DNA of 62,000 nt from Branchiostoma floridae. Taxonomy: Eukaryota; Chordata; Leptocardii; Amphioxiformes; Branchiostomatidae. The stretch lies in assembly GCF_000003815.2 (NCBI RefSeq), contig NC_049982.1, positions 33,151,494-33,213,493 of the forward strand, given 5' to 3'. The position numbers were made by a program, and so were the translations under genes. Shown here in pieces: positions 34,198 to 46,314 of the stretch. Within the stretch, counting starts at the first letter, position 1. Each line of letters begins with the position of its first letter. The notes beneath the pieces are model-generated. The model was not told the DNA's origin, did not search any database, and worked only from the letters and a program-made list of their open reading frames with translations.

Positions 34198-34274
34198 TTA
34201 AGCACTAATATTGACTGCAAATACTAGTCCCTACAATGACGTTATATATAAAACCTAAGAGAGTACCGACTCAT

Positions 34275-34620
34275 AACTATAACAACAACAATCTTTATTG
34301 TGCTTCACCTGTTGAGTCTATCTAGACACACATACAATGTGTTGAGCAGCAAAAAGGAATATTGTATGATACATGTTGATTTTTGTATGCTGTTTACACT
34401 TCTGGTTCTAAGATACAAACTTTTAAAAAAATCTATTTATCTATTTCCTAATAGAATGTAATCAAGTCCATGCATGTAATTTAATGGGTTGAATTCTTTT
34501 CAACAAGCAGCATTAACGGTGAACATATTTGTGCATATTGTGAACAATCAATGATAAAGTGACGTTCATGTTTGTTCTTTTTTTACCACGAAATGTGACA
34601 TACTCTTGATCAGCGTGTGG
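34275..34620 (-). mobile_element. Probable CR1-like LINE 3' end
   Basis: On the minus strand the sequence ends in CAATAAAGATTGTTGTTGTT, a typical CR1-like tail. The upstream part (34560-34620) looks like a decayed ORF end. 5'-truncated and non-functional. Confidence 0.5.
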
Positions 34621-35198
34621 ACAACAATATTGCCATAAACATCAACCCGTCAAAAACCTTTAAAAAAGCAGCTGATTTCCAATGATAAACACTGCCCAAC
34701 ACCTTCATCTTTTCGTCCACACCAGTAATTAAACCCTCACCGGTCAGTGTTTATACATGTATATCCAGGACCGATGACAATGGCATCTATATAGTGACTT
34801 AATGTAGAAAAAAAATCTCGACAGACGTCAAAGTTATGTTTGATCACCATTTCCGTTACTTACTACGTGTGATCCAATGTTGATAAGTTATAGTACTAGT
34901 TTGAAAATATTAGCCCCTTTCTTGTTTCACGCAAACTCTTATCCTCCACATGTTCATGTGACATTGCCACACAAAAGTACACTAAACCAACTGTCCTTAC
35001 CGTCTATCGCTACCGTGGACATGACAGCTGGTGCACATAACGATCAAATAACATGACGCAACATCTGCTTGGATATAACCAATTACCGAAGTCCCGACAG
35101 GCAACGAAATCATATTTGATAACCTCAGTTTCTGTCATTTACAACGTAGGATCGTAGTAAATTGAAGGCACTAGTTCCGTTTTTGTTTCAAAGGTAGC
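34621..35198. other. Intergenic, no gene
   Basis: Nothing recognised. Confidence 0.4.
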
Positions 35199-35502
35199 CT
35201 TGAGTGACACCAGTGCAATGGCTGAGTGGGTAGAGTGTTCGCCTTGCATACGGTAGGTCGTGAGTTCGATCCCCGGCCGAGTCATACCAAAGACTCTAAA
35301 AATGGTACATGCTGCTTTCTCTGCTTAGCACTCAGCACTAAGGAGGAAGAGTATGGAAGCTAAACACACACCACCAGCGGACTAGCCCCCCCCCCCCCTG
35401 CTGTAGTGACTTGCACAAATGTGTGCCCCACGGGCTTCGAAGTGGAGATGGGCGCCACCCTACGCATCTTAGATGTATTGGCAAACTTGAGTGACACCAG
35501 TG
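35199..35502 (+). mobile_element. Full-length tRNA-derived SINE with 17-bp target duplication
   Basis: Perfect 17-bp direct repeats CTTGAGTGACACCAGTG flank it (35199-35215 and 35486-35502). A box TGGCTGAGTGGG (35219-35230) and B box GAGTTCGATCC (35262-35272) show a tRNA origin. The body includes a poly(C) run at about 35389. The intact target duplication indicates a fairly recent insertion. Confidence 0.9.
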
Positions 35503-37377
35503 AGGTAACCATGGCATGAGTGTAGCTGTAGAACTAAGAAGTGTAACTATCGTTCGCTATTTGAGAAGAGGTGTAGCCTTGAGTTGGTGTCCAACTTGGC
35601 AAGTGGATCTAGGCTACCACACTGGTGTAACTTTGTGCACTTCTTGAATACAGGAATAAAATACTTGTTGGTTGTGATACAAAGTATTGTCTCCTTATTT
35701 TGTGTTACAGTGTTTATGGTCTCTATCTTGAAATGTAAGTATCTGTTTAAATTTACCAATCTTGTTTTGTTTTTTTGCTTTGCTTTGGATTCCACAGAGG
35801 ATGTTAGCAAAAAAATGTACTTGTGGCCCAGCTTGACCATATGTGTGCGTCATTTGTGTAGTTTAATGAGTTCCGGGATCCAGTAATTCATGTCAAGGTC
35901 GCCCTCCTCAGCTGTTGGACGGGATGTCCGCGTCACCCTGTCAAGGTCATATTTGTTGACCGCCAAAAGCAGAAGCGAATTTCAAAATCGCAAGAGAATC
36001 GAGCCTTTTCTTCCACTTATGATAAATATTGTTCACGTCACCATGATCCGACAGTACCGTGGCCGACAATAACAATGGGCTACACACCTAATTTTCTGGT
36101 CAACACACCTATTTTTCTGGTCAACTCACCTATTTTTTTCTGTTCATTACATCAATTTTCCTGCTCAAAATCGGAGCCGTTTCCAAAATCGTCTAAGTAT
36201 AATGTAATTTGTAAACTGACTATATTTTTGGTTATTCCGTTTGTCGTTGTGGCGAAGGCGAAGGAATGCGTTATCAGGTGACCCTTGCAGCAAAACGCGA
36301 TGTTGTAATGATTCGACCCAGACGAAAAACTTTGAGACTTATCGATATCAATCCGTACTGTCAGACGTCTACCCCTACCCTAGGCATATAAACACAATCT
36401 ACGGCACAAGAAATGTACTAAAAACGCGATCATCCTCGTACTCGGAATGGTATCAATGCGATCATCCTTTTACCAGATTAAGGGACCATCCATTGAGAAA
36501 GAGAGGGGTACGAACTCTAGAGCGCACCGCAGAAAAAGGCGTGTACAGCGCAAAAAAGGTAAGTGTGTTGCGCAAAAAGAAGTCAGTGTGTCACGCAACT
36601 AAAGTTGATGTGTTGAGGAGGAAAAAATATGTGTGTTGATCATTGTTGTTGTCGGCCACGGTACTACAGGACTTGGTGACCTGCGAATATTGGGCCATCT
36701 CTGATACTCTCCCAGTGATCGAGAAGACACCGGTAAAGGAGAAAATGGAGTGTTCGCGATAGCGCTTTATCATATACTGTATAGAAATGGAAAGTCTTGG
36801 TTAGAAACTACCTACTAGTACTAGAGACTGGGCAAAGGTGATACAGACGGGCAGCTCGCGATCGATTGACTGAGGACTAGTACACATCACGTCAATACTG
36901 TAAATCCTGTACTATAAAACTACCCAATAAGTACGGCTAACGTAAACTATCAGACCTCAATCTTCTATTGACTGTGGTGGAGATGACATCGGAGAAGGCT
37001 GGCTGAGACCGCTTACCAACACAAGTTTTGAGATTTGGATACAAAATGCAAGTACTTGAAGTATGGTAATATACACACACAAAAAGACTTTGGTTGACCT
37101 AACCAGAATATAAAGTAATCCAGAGTTTGCCAGCTAAATCGTTTGGGTGATAACATGGTTTGTCAAAGCTTCGCAGATAGGTAAGTTTTACTTCTGATGT
37201 TTTCTTACTAGAAATGCATGCAATACAAGTAATAAACATTTGTATGCGCGCGGCTGTTGCCTTAGGACTTTTTTCCAACTCTGTGGGTACCAGGGGTTGG
37301 TAAGATTATCCTTTTCCCTAATTGCACATGTTTATCCATAGATAATCTACCCCCTGTTGACTGTCATCGGACGAACC
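35503..37377. other. Intergenic, no gene
   Basis: Two small tandem repeats: a CACCTATTTTTCTGGTCAA-like unit, about three copies (36085-36140), and an imperfect 24-bp GTGTTGCGCAAAAAG-type unit (36540-36640). No gene recognised. Confidence 0.5.
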
Positions 37378-37477
37378 NNNNNNNNNNNNNNNNNNNNNNN
37401 NNNNNNNNNNNNNNNNNNNNNNNNNNNNNNNNNNNNNNNNNNNNNNNNNNNNNNNNNNNNNNNNNNNNNNNNNNNNN
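37378..37477. other. Assembly gap (100 N)
   Basis: Run of 100 N, a standard placeholder for a gap of unknown size. Confidence 0.99.
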
Positions 37478-40400
37478 TTTCCCACAAGTATCTTCGCTTC
37501 CTCTGTTTCAGAAGAGTCCATGGATTTTGGGAAGCGCCCACCCCATGTGAAGACTGTGGTGCGGATGTAGCTCGTGGTTGTGTGTGTAGAGACGGGAGGA
37601 CGTCACGCCCCCTGTGTTTACTGCTGTGGGCCTCCATCAATCCTTGTTACCGCGCGGCATGTCCATCGCGTTGTCAGCGACACGACTCAACAACAAGGGA
37701 CCCAATCACGTTTCGTGGCCAGTACTAAGACGTGGCGGCATCCCATGGCCAATGTCATCAGAAACCATCTCCAATTCAGGGATTGCATTCTTTCAGTCCC
37801 TATTCATTGTCTTTGCATGTGGCATTTGGTTTCCTTTTTTTCTGTGGTAATTTTTCAATATTTCCTGTCAGACCAGTCTGGCCAAGAAACCTCCCGAGTG
37901 AAGCCCAGGCGCTAATATAATTCCGTCACACTTCGCACCTACTTTAAAAAATCGTCCTGGCGTGTTACCATGATTTGCTTTAAATTTGATCTCATCTGAA
38001 TTTAATGGAATAAACAATCAGGTTGGTCATTACGGCAGTATGTTGACAAGCAGAACACACATTACCACTAAAATATTACCACGTTGAAAATAACAGAAAT
38101 TGATATCGTTAGGATAGGAGCGTTGGAGGTTAATCCTTATGATGGTGCGATGTTTTCGTGGGGTGGATCCAAATAGGAAACATCACGGCCTTTCTTCCCA
38201 ACCTGTGGCCAAATCAACACTTAGAAAGTAGAGCACGGTTTCAGGAAATAATAACGAACTAAATTTAGTTTGCAGCCGCTCTGTAGACCATGTCATGTGT
38301 ATACATAGCGGACAAGCCGGATTTGAACAGACAGTTCTGACAGCCGTGGTCGGCTCTTATCTTCCCTTATCTGCCTTCCTGTCTTATCATGCTGTCGAGC
38401 CCTCCCCTCCTCCCCACATCGGGACCAGACCATGTTCTACACTATCGGCCCATCACAAGCAGGCTCTAATTAAGAGCCCTGTGGTGCCGCAGTGGAATGC
38501 AACTCCCGAAAAACACGTTCCTTCAAGAATACGCGCCGATCGGCCACTTTGAGCCTGCCCAACAAGGCATCCCTCGGCATGGAGGTCTTTGCCGGGAATT
38601 CGGGATGATTTATAACAGATGGCCTCTAATATGACATCTCTGATCTGAGCCCCTCCCCTGCTGAGAAAGTCAACATGAAAGGTTGTCCTCGTGCGATAGG
38701 AGAGCTCTTTTCCAGCAGTGTTTCTGGCGAGTTTCGGCAGGTCACTTTGAGGAGATATTTCGGGCAAAAATGATATGATATGAGTAGAAACATTAGATAC
38801 AAGAGGTGAAGACGTTGATTGGCGTTTGCATTTCCCCCCAATACCCCCAATGTGGTGCGTATTGGCCACGCTCAGCGGGTAGGGCCACATGCAGAGCAGA
38901 CTATGGAGAAATCCCGTCGAGCTATCGTGTCGGTAATCTCCGTCCCCTCCCGCCAATCAAACTGCCATTTTTCATACCTAAACTAGCACATGTCAGAATG
39001 CTATCCAGAGCACATTGAGCGAACCGCCCTCCGCCCTATAGCAGGCTATTGCTGCTGTTGCTGATGTTGCTACCGATAATGATAATGAGAACCTATCAGT
39101 CTGCAGGTTACTTTAACGAAACGGCCCTGTCAACTGTGCCTCCAGTCCACTACTACCAGTCCATCGCAATTGGAAGCTTTGTACGCTTTCGTCCTATGTC
39201 TAGGGGGGTGTTGGCTCTCCTACATGCGGCTATGATGTTAGCACATATACCGTGCTAGGGTTAGCCACTAGGGGACTAAACACTGTTCAAAGTCCATCTT
39301 CCACATTCATACACATACATAGACCAGCACATACCAGTCACTGGGCTGTGGATAAAACCCACAGGGGACGGAGGCCCTTGAGGATCCAGTATTTACTACC
39401 TGCATACAAAAGGAAACCTTCCATTTTTCTCCAGCGCACAAGTGTCTGCAGGCAAGTAAAGAGGATTTATGAGGAGGGTAACATTGGCTATGCTTTTTCT
39501 TCCTTGGCCCCGGCCCCATTCTTTAAAAAATCTTAATACCTGTCAGTCTGATGTTTTGGGCTTGGAGAAGGTTTCTTGTAATTTGACAAAACACTCTTTT
39601 GTCTTGGTGCTGAAGCGACATCTACCGATAAAGACATATATGGCAGCAACCCGTACATACTTGTCCCCAAAGCACTCGCTCCTTGCTTGCTGAAACCATA
39701 GTAGAAATTGGCTTAGTAAAATGAGGAATTTACCAGAGAAATGCGCCAGTCTCCAAAAGTGAAATCTATGCATTGTCTTAAGTCAGGTCTGTCGTCAAAT
39801 ACCACACTTTTCCTTTTGATACATCATAGAACATGTACAAGAAAATACCAAATCTGTTCATGACAGGTTCATGTTTTCCGTCTCTCTGTGCACCGAGGTG
39901 TAGGTCATTGCTCTGAAGTACGTGTTCCCAAGCACGCTTTCACAAACTCAAACTGACATAAATCAACATGCAAAGATTGTAAAAGGAAATATGAGGTGCC
40001 AATAACTGCAATGGTCTTGATTTCCGTTGCATGGTACATGCATGAACATCATCGACAGGTCCGTTCTCGTGACCACCTTCACACACACACAATCTTCCGC
40101 GACTTGCCAGCTGTGTGCGATATGGCCATACGGTCATGACGTATGTAATCTTTATAAGGCCCCCCTTCCCGCAACATGTATTACCTACTGGTACTGGTCA
40201 TTGTCCCGTATTTAAGGTATTATAAATAATAACGAACTAAATTTAGTTTGCAGCCGCTCTGTAGACCATTGTCCGTATTTAAGGTATTATTTGTCGGCTG
40301 CTCATAATACTAGAGTACGGTCGGACAAATAAATCAACGTCTCCGCTCTCACAAAAACGCAACGAGGATTACTTAACAATATTGAGGTCCCATGTTTTCG

Positions 40401-41514
40401 AACTGAAGGCTGGCGCAGTGTGCTGCTCGTCAAAATGCAGAATTGCAGTTTCGTCCATATAGCCATGATCTGATGTTCAGACATTGCATGCGCAGCCACC
40501 GGGAGTCTGACCGGTAAAGAGTTGAAACTGTTCAGTCGTCAACACGCCGACAGTTCCAACTCTGTTATACATTCTAAACAAGCAGAGTTTTGGGTTCTGG
40601 CGCAAGATCATTTCATTACGATGAAAAAAGACCACAAAGATGAACAAATGTTTGTTGGCTGCTCCAGACACAACATCAGGCGGTTGGCCAAAGTGTGTTG
40701 TTTCGTTCACGTCGAAGCCATTTGCTGGGTTTTTGGTGTAACTTCATCGCCTCGAGTAGGATACATATAATAGGAGCCCAACTGGACATTTGCTTGAAAA
40801 TTTTGCTCTAAGTAGAACTGCTAAATCAGTCTTGAGTTTTGCAGCGGTCGGTCTGCTCGACAATGTCGGTGGAGACCCTGTAAAATAAGGGTTACCTATG
40901 CACCTATGGCGCATGCGTGTGGTCAGTGGAACGTGATCGGAAATTTCCATCACTACACAAATCGATAGACTAGATGATCTGAAGAATGGTGAAGCTGACG
41001 TTCTGACGAATGAACGATAAAAAATGTGCATATTTAGCATGATGTGCGTAAATAACTTTGATGCATGACTGTTCATACAGAATGGAGTATTGTATTCAAG
41101 TCAAGGTTCAACATGGTCAATGCAAGTTCGTGTTCAAGCACGAAAAAAACGTCGCCCACCTTGTGACAGTGAGACTTTTCTTGGTCAGAAATGTGCACAA
41201 GTAAAGGGTCATTTGTCCTTGCAACATCGCCCAGCGTTACTGGAATTTGACGGCACTTCGGATGTTCGTGTTTCGTGTCACTCAGGATTTCGCCATGTTA
41301 GCCCAGTTTTGTCTACCCAACCCGTGCTGCCTATCAGTGTCACATGGCCTCATATTTCTCGTTCTTTATTATCCAAGAGGGTCGCAATCAATACGTTTTG
41401 TTTTCTTGGTATCGAAGAAACTGTAATCTCAACAGGTCTGTGACTACTTTGTCATCACACTCTGGAATTAGAGAGGTATGGTGCACTAACTGTTACGTCT
41501 GAAGAAGGAATTCG
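37478..41514. other. Intergenic, no gene recognised
   Basis: Several ORFs of 100-170 codons lack any recognisable motif. A 46-bp segment at 38246-38291 recurs at 40224-40269 (separate entry). One-mismatch DR5 TGTTCA tgaca GGTTCA at 39855-39871. Confidence 0.45.
40199..40290. repeat. 46-bp templated insertion between short direct repeats
   Basis: 40224-40269 is identical to 38246-38291 (46/46). It is flanked by two copies of ATTGTCC(C)GTATTTAAGG plus TATTAT, differing by a single base indel. It looks like filler DNA copied from 1.9 kb away during break repair, or an assembly chimera. Confidence 0.7.
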
Positions 41515-41531
41515 TGACCTTTCTATGAACC
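41515..41531 (-). promoter_or_regulatory. DR5 retinoic acid response element between the two CYP26 genes
   Basis: The plus strand reads TGACCT ttcta TGAACC, that is GGTTCA-n5-AGGTCA on the minus strand, both half-sites perfect. It lies 11 kb beyond the 3' end of copy B and 24 kb upstream of copy A, and 158 bp from a block shared with the other DR5 at 60532. Confidence 0.55.
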
Positions 41532-41683
41532 CTGTAGGGAATCCGACACAGGTAGGCGGAACGCTATGGTATGTCGAGTCCACCGCCTGAACGCGCAAGG
41601 ATATCTCTCCGGGCCGGGCCGGTGGCGTATTAATTTAAAGCGAAGGATTCGAGTCTAATCCCTGACCGCTTGTGGCTGTCAAA

Positions 41684-41733
41684 CAAACTGTAAATCAAAC
41701 ATAAGGAGGTCGTGACAGGGGCTAGATTTATGG
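41684..41733 (+). promoter_or_regulatory. Conserved non-coding block, copy 1
   Basis: The 44 bp at 41690-41733 match 60678-60721 at 38 positions without a gap. The key shared words are GTAAATCAAA, GAGGTCG and AGATTTATGG, and CTGTCA stands just before both. The words resemble Pbx/Hox (GATTTATGG) and Meis (CTGTCA) half-sites. I interpret it as part of a duplicated enhancer with the adjacent DR5. An unrecognised interspersed repeat is the alternative. Confidence 0.4.
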
Positions 41734-42770
41734 TGACCGGCGACCCCGAGACTTACTTGTAGGGCAATCTAGCTACCGAGTGTTTACGCAGTGCTGGTTA
41801 ACTGGTAGACTGATCGCACATTTAAAAGGATCCAAAATCGAGCGCGGCAGGTTAACATACACGTCGTCGCCTTTGTTCTGGGACAAAACATATAAACCCT
41901 CAGTTAGTGCCTTTTCTAACATCGCGTTAGCGTATGATGTCTTTGATGGTGGTTTTACTAGATATCTCCCATTGAAAGTTTCACTTCAGGAAGAAAACGC
42001 TTTATCAATTCTTGAACGCCTCTTAGATAGCAACCTTTAAAACTGAATTTCTGCTTTTCGCAAGATTGTATGTTTTCGGGATTGTTTGCAAGAAAGCCGT
42101 GCATGGTGCATTCAGTTCTGCGTACATCGACACGCCTGTAATGCTTGGGTCACATTTGGGAAAAGGGTTTTTTGCACTTTCGGGCGTGACCACTACTTGG
42201 CCCTGTGGCTCCCGGGCTAAATCAGGGACCGGCCGGGCCCCGGATGTTTTCAACTCGGAGTTAAAATGAGCCCGAAACATGGCGACAAATAGACGGCGTG
42301 ACATGCCCGTCAGGTATCCCCGCGGTATCCGGTAACGGCACAAATTTGTGGTTTCGGGGCCCGGCTGGGGCTACGCCCTCGACGGGCACCGGTGCTATCG
42401 TGACATAATAATAAGCATAATATTTCCTCAGAAAAAGTTCGGAGATATTTAGAGCTTTTGTAAATTTCTTTTTTCAATCTTGTCTTATGACTTCGCCATT
42501 AATATAACTTATAAATGATGACGCCCGTATATGCTGCTAAAGGCTCTACTCTTACCACGTCCAATGAGTTTAAGCGGCGTGTTCTATTTGTTGATTGATA
42601 ATACACACTCGTTCTCATTGAAATGTAAAAAGAATGGCATTTTTTTCTTCGAAAAATAAATCAGCTTATTTTTCAGTGAAACCAACCTGTTTGTCTAGGA
42701 AAATTCCTATTTTAACCATAGCCCCAAAATGGCAAATTATTATTTTCTTACCCATTGGTTATGTATTACA
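41734..42770. other. Intergenic, no gene recognised
   Basis: A GC-rich block at 42170-42400 (with GGGGCCCGGCTGGGGCTACG) looks repeat-like, but no second copy is in this window. Confidence 0.4.
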
Positions 42771-42774
42771 GGAC

Positions 42775-43140
42775 AGGTAACAAACGTTACCTATAACGTT
42801 TGTTACATCAGTTAACTTTACCCTTTTTTTCTTAGAAATGATTAACATAATTGGCTTCATCATCAGTGGACATCCTGGGGACATTTAAAAAGTGGACAGC
42901 ATTTTTACACCAGATCAGAAGGCATCGAACAATGGTAACGTTTGTTACAGTCATTTCTGTACAACATTTTGTAAGCAAGGTGGGATACAAATGGCAGTCA
43001 GTGACCCTTTCTTGTTTCCTTAGTAAGCCAAAAAAACTGTACAGCGTCACAAAAACGGTCATTTCTAGTCTTATTTGTGGACAATATAACCGTGGCAACC
43101 ATCGCACTCGTGGTGGTAACGTTTGTTACCGAATTTGGCG
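42775..43140. repeat. Region with repeated GTAACGTTTGTTAC palindromic motif
   Basis: AACGTTTGTTAC occurs at about 42797, 42936 and 43118, and its complement GTAACAAACGTTAC at about 42776. A further copy occurs at 44476. Some copies are GGTAAC-GTTT-GTTACC inverted repeats. Function unknown. Confidence 0.6.
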
Positions 43141-43512
43141 ACAGACATAAACCACCTCACACAGCTTCCAAGATCAGTGACGGGAGCGATCTGACGTGAT
43201 CGGTCAGAGGGACTGGGTAGCTGGTTTCACCTGCCGAATTCTGGGAACTAAATTGTTACATGTTACATTTTCGGCTACTCAGTATTTGAATACTTCGTTT
43301 CGTCTCAGCCGACGCCATTTTTTAGGGGGTGAAATCCCACCCGTGGCTGTAATAACCTTCCAAGCCATCAACCAATAAGAGTGCTGTCGTGCATCTTTCG
43401 TAAAACATTACAAGGGTAGTGGAAAAATGAAGGGACTAGTGATGTTGTCGATAATTTGCTCCATATCAAGTCGTAAAGGCAGGTGACAGCATTTTTTTTC
43501 AATGAGAACGAG
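43112..43512. repeat. Interspersed repeat family R2, copy 1
   Basis: About 400 bp aligned along its whole length with 44469-44861. Shared words include AAGATCAGTGA, TTTTTTAGGGGGTGAAATCC and CCAAGCCATCAACCAATA. Non-coding. Confidence 0.85.
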
Positions 43513-43776
43513 CTAATAGTTATCATACAGTACGCAAATAGAGATATATCTGTTTCCTTTATAACATCATTAACTAAACAATTGGAAGTCCGTTGAAGGA
43601 TTTTCGTCATTGAAGACGTTTTCTCCGTACAGTCCTATGGTCACTATCTTCCTTCATTACTTCACCATCAGCACGATCATTACAGGTGTCCTTTGACCAG
43701 ACATCTCAAGGTCTGTAAGGTATCTCCAAGAGCTAAATGATCTACAATTGTCTGATAGATAGGCCAGTTGACACGT

Positions 43777-43881
43777 NNNNNNNNNNNNNNNNNNNNNNNN
43801 NNNNNNNNNNNNNNNNNNNNNNNNNNNNNNNNNNNNNNNNNNNNNNNNNNNNNNNNNNNNNNNNNNNNNNNNNNNNNNNNN
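43777..43881. other. Assembly gap (105 N)
   Basis: Run of 105 N. Confidence 0.99.
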
Positions 43882-43960
43882 ATGATTTACGGCTGTTGGG
43901 GTTGCCTACTGGAGTGGTAGGGAACACAGTCAGTACTGGCATACGCCGTAGATCAAAGGC
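43882..43960 (+). repeat. Element R3, part 1 (gap-flanking)
   Basis: Begins ATGATTTACGGCTGTT and matches the reverse complement of about 61600-61652. Its other half appears after 1.3 kb at 45299-45400. Confidence 0.45.
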
Positions 43961-44468
43961 GTACTGGTAGTTGGGCTTGGTGTAGCTAGGCACGGGTCAA
44001 GGATGCCTAAACTCCCGCCAGGCGTGAGTGGGTCAACAAAAGGACAGTTCCTCTACAAACGCCTGCTACTGACGGTACACTAATGTGGGGGGAGACACGT
44101 GTATCCTCATCAATGGTTCGTTATGATTTAGATCAAACAGTAAAGAATCAATCATTGCCAAAAAGGCTTGAATGATATAAACCCTTTTTACAAGAGAATA
44201 TTAGTAGTAGGTCAATATCGTTGACCATGTCACCGGCGGGTAAAAGAGATGACATTGCGATGCAAACATGTTTCACGAACATACAACCTTGTGTGACACA
44301 CTCACAAAGTCATGGACACTCCTGGTTTGGAGTTTGGACAATTCGCACGCGTGTTTCTGAGGATCCAGTAACGTTGAAAACGTAACCACCCTGCTTGATC
44401 TCCATCATTGTCCGTGTACACACGGGAAGGGAAATGGTGAGTCAGACCAAACGAGAACGATGATACTT

Positions 44469-44861
44469 GTGGTGGTAACGTTTGTTACCGAATTTGGCGA
44501 CAGGCATAAACCTCGTCACACAGCCTCCAAGATCAGTGATAGTAGCAATGGGTAGGGCCTAGGTACCTGGTTTCACCTGCCGAACAATCATTTCTTTGAA
44601 CTAAATTGTTACATTTTGGGCTACTATTTAAATTCTTCATTTCGTCTCAGGCGACAGCCATTTTTTAGGGGGTGAAATCCCACCCGTGGCTATGATAATC
44701 TTCCAAGCCATCAACCAATATGAATGTTGTGGTGCATCTTTTGTAAAACATTACAGGGGTTGTGGAAAAACAAAGGAACCAGTGATTTTGTCTAAAATGT
44801 GCTGCATATCAAGTCGCAAAGGCAGGCGACAACATTTTCTTGCATTTAAATGAGAACGAGC
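44469..44861. repeat. Interspersed repeat family R2, copy 2
   Basis: Same orientation as copy 1, with small indels. Shared GTGGTGGTAACGTTTGTTAC at its start and AATGAGAACGAGC at its end. Confidence 0.85.
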
Positions 44862-44880
44862 CGAGAGGGTCAGCAATCCG

Positions 44881-45120
44881 TTGAGAATCAGTCAGGAGAG
44901 ATTCGGCAGTCTGCGGCTAGAGGTCGGGATGGATGGGAATAGGTTAGATAGCATTCGGGACACAGTCGGGAGTAAGTCATTTACTGGTCGGGAGATGGTT
45001 AGGACATGTTCGGGACATGTTCGGCGCTAAATGATAGCCGTGGCCTAAACTGGTCAGACTGATCCCGAACCACTGCCGACCTGAGTCGGCTGAGGGTCGG
45101 CTGGAGTTCGGGTGAATTCG
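44881..45120. repeat. Degenerate GGTCGGGA / TTCGGGACA tandem repeat
   Basis: Many short variants of GGTCGGGA, TTCGGGACA and GTCGGCTG over 240 bp. Non-coding. Confidence 0.6.
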
Positions 45121-45198
45121 GCTATGTATAACCTAGGCTTTAAAGTCAGCTAAAGCTGGTGATACGAACACTGTTAAATACTGTTGATAGACATCCAT

Positions 45199-45298
45199 NN
45201 NNNNNNNNNNNNNNNNNNNNNNNNNNNNNNNNNNNNNNNNNNNNNNNNNNNNNNNNNNNNNNNNNNNNNNNNNNNNNNNNNNNNNNNNNNNNNNNNNN
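45199..45298. other. Assembly gap (100 N)
   Basis: Run of 100 N. Confidence 0.99.
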
Positions 45299-45400
45299 CG
45301 GGTGTGTCCGGTTGGTTTCCCTCCATCTTCTGTTGATGCCAACTTCACAAACTTTGGCCTGTCAATCGTTGTATTTGGGTTCATCCAGGAGGACAATGAG
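45299..45400 (+). repeat. Element R3, part 2
   Basis: Contains TGTTGATGCCAACTTCACAA and GGGTTCATCCAGGA, aligning with the reverse complement of about 61490-61590. Confidence 0.5.
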
Positions 45401-45529
45401 AGGGTCGTACCTGCGAAAGTCGTTTTCCTAGCAGTGCAGTTTCACAGAACTGTATATCAAGTACCGAACTGTGATCGAAGACGTAATACAAGCTGACATA
45501 CATTAAAAGGTATTTGCCACACAAACTAT

Positions 45530-45691
45530 AAAGACCATAGCATGTCCAGGACAAAAGAGAAGAAACACAGAAGTTTTGCGGCAGTACCAAGGGCATACAC
45601 CAGAGGACCTTAAATTGACCTTGACCTTCGTTTTCCCAACACCCACCTAAATACCAATCCAAACAGAGTTTCTAAAGTTATGCTGCCCGCA

Positions 45692-45738
<47 letters not shown>

Positions 45739-45768
45739 ACACACACACACACACATACACACACACAC
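45530..45768. repeat. Interspersed repeat family R1 copy with (CA)n tail
   Basis: Words AGCATGTCCAGGACA, GACCTTGACCTTCGTTTT and ACCCACCTAAATACCAAT match 14.17-14.30 kb. It ends in a long CA repeat (45693-45768), as the 14-kb copy does. Confidence 0.65.
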
Positions 45769-46314
45769 TTCCGAATTTGTGTCATTAATTCCAGTATGTG
45801 GCATGTAGTTTTGACGAAATATACATGTATATTGCTCAGGATAAAAAGTAGAACTGTTAACCCTCCTGCTTTATGTATGGGAAATAGACACCACAATCTC
45901 CAACACAACTTGTCACAGATTCTATTTCAAATAATACATTTGAAACATCATCACATGTATTAGATGGGACACCAGGCCATTGTGCATATTGCATCAGTGA
46001 CACTAGCCAATTGAATGTGGTCTTATGATCAACAAAACATACAACCTAAACCGCGATATAATAGTATAATTTTATGAGAAATTAAGTGATCTCCAACGCA
46101 AAGAATCGACTTACCGAAATTTTCGACCGAATCACTCCCTTACTAAGTCAGCTGATTTCGTGCTGAAGGTGCGATTTCATGTTTTCTTAAATTGTTTAAG
46201 TGATGAGCAGATCAAACTGTATGGAGAGTGTTTGAGATTTGTCACATCTCATCGCTCCCAACTCTTTGGTGCGCAGTTATGAAATTCGAGTGTTCTGTCC
46301 AAATGTCGCATTGC
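45769..46314. other. Intergenic, no gene
   Basis: Nothing recognised. Confidence 0.4.

Noticed and set aside
35219-35272. Possible tRNA gene
   Set aside because: Pol III boxes belong to a SINE bounded by a 17-bp target duplication.
37318-37728. ORFs spanning the N gap
   Set aside because: They read through unknown bases, and the flanks have no recognisable protein family.
39855-39871. TGTTCA tgaca GGTTCA as a DR5
   Set aside because: One mismatch. Such sites are expected a few times by chance, so it is only noted.
44030-44046. GGGTCA acaaa AGGACA as a DR5
   Set aside because: One mismatch at the core T. Not above chance.
45616-45627. TGACCT TGACCT (DR0)
   Set aside because: Part of repeat family R1, so probably carried by the repeat.
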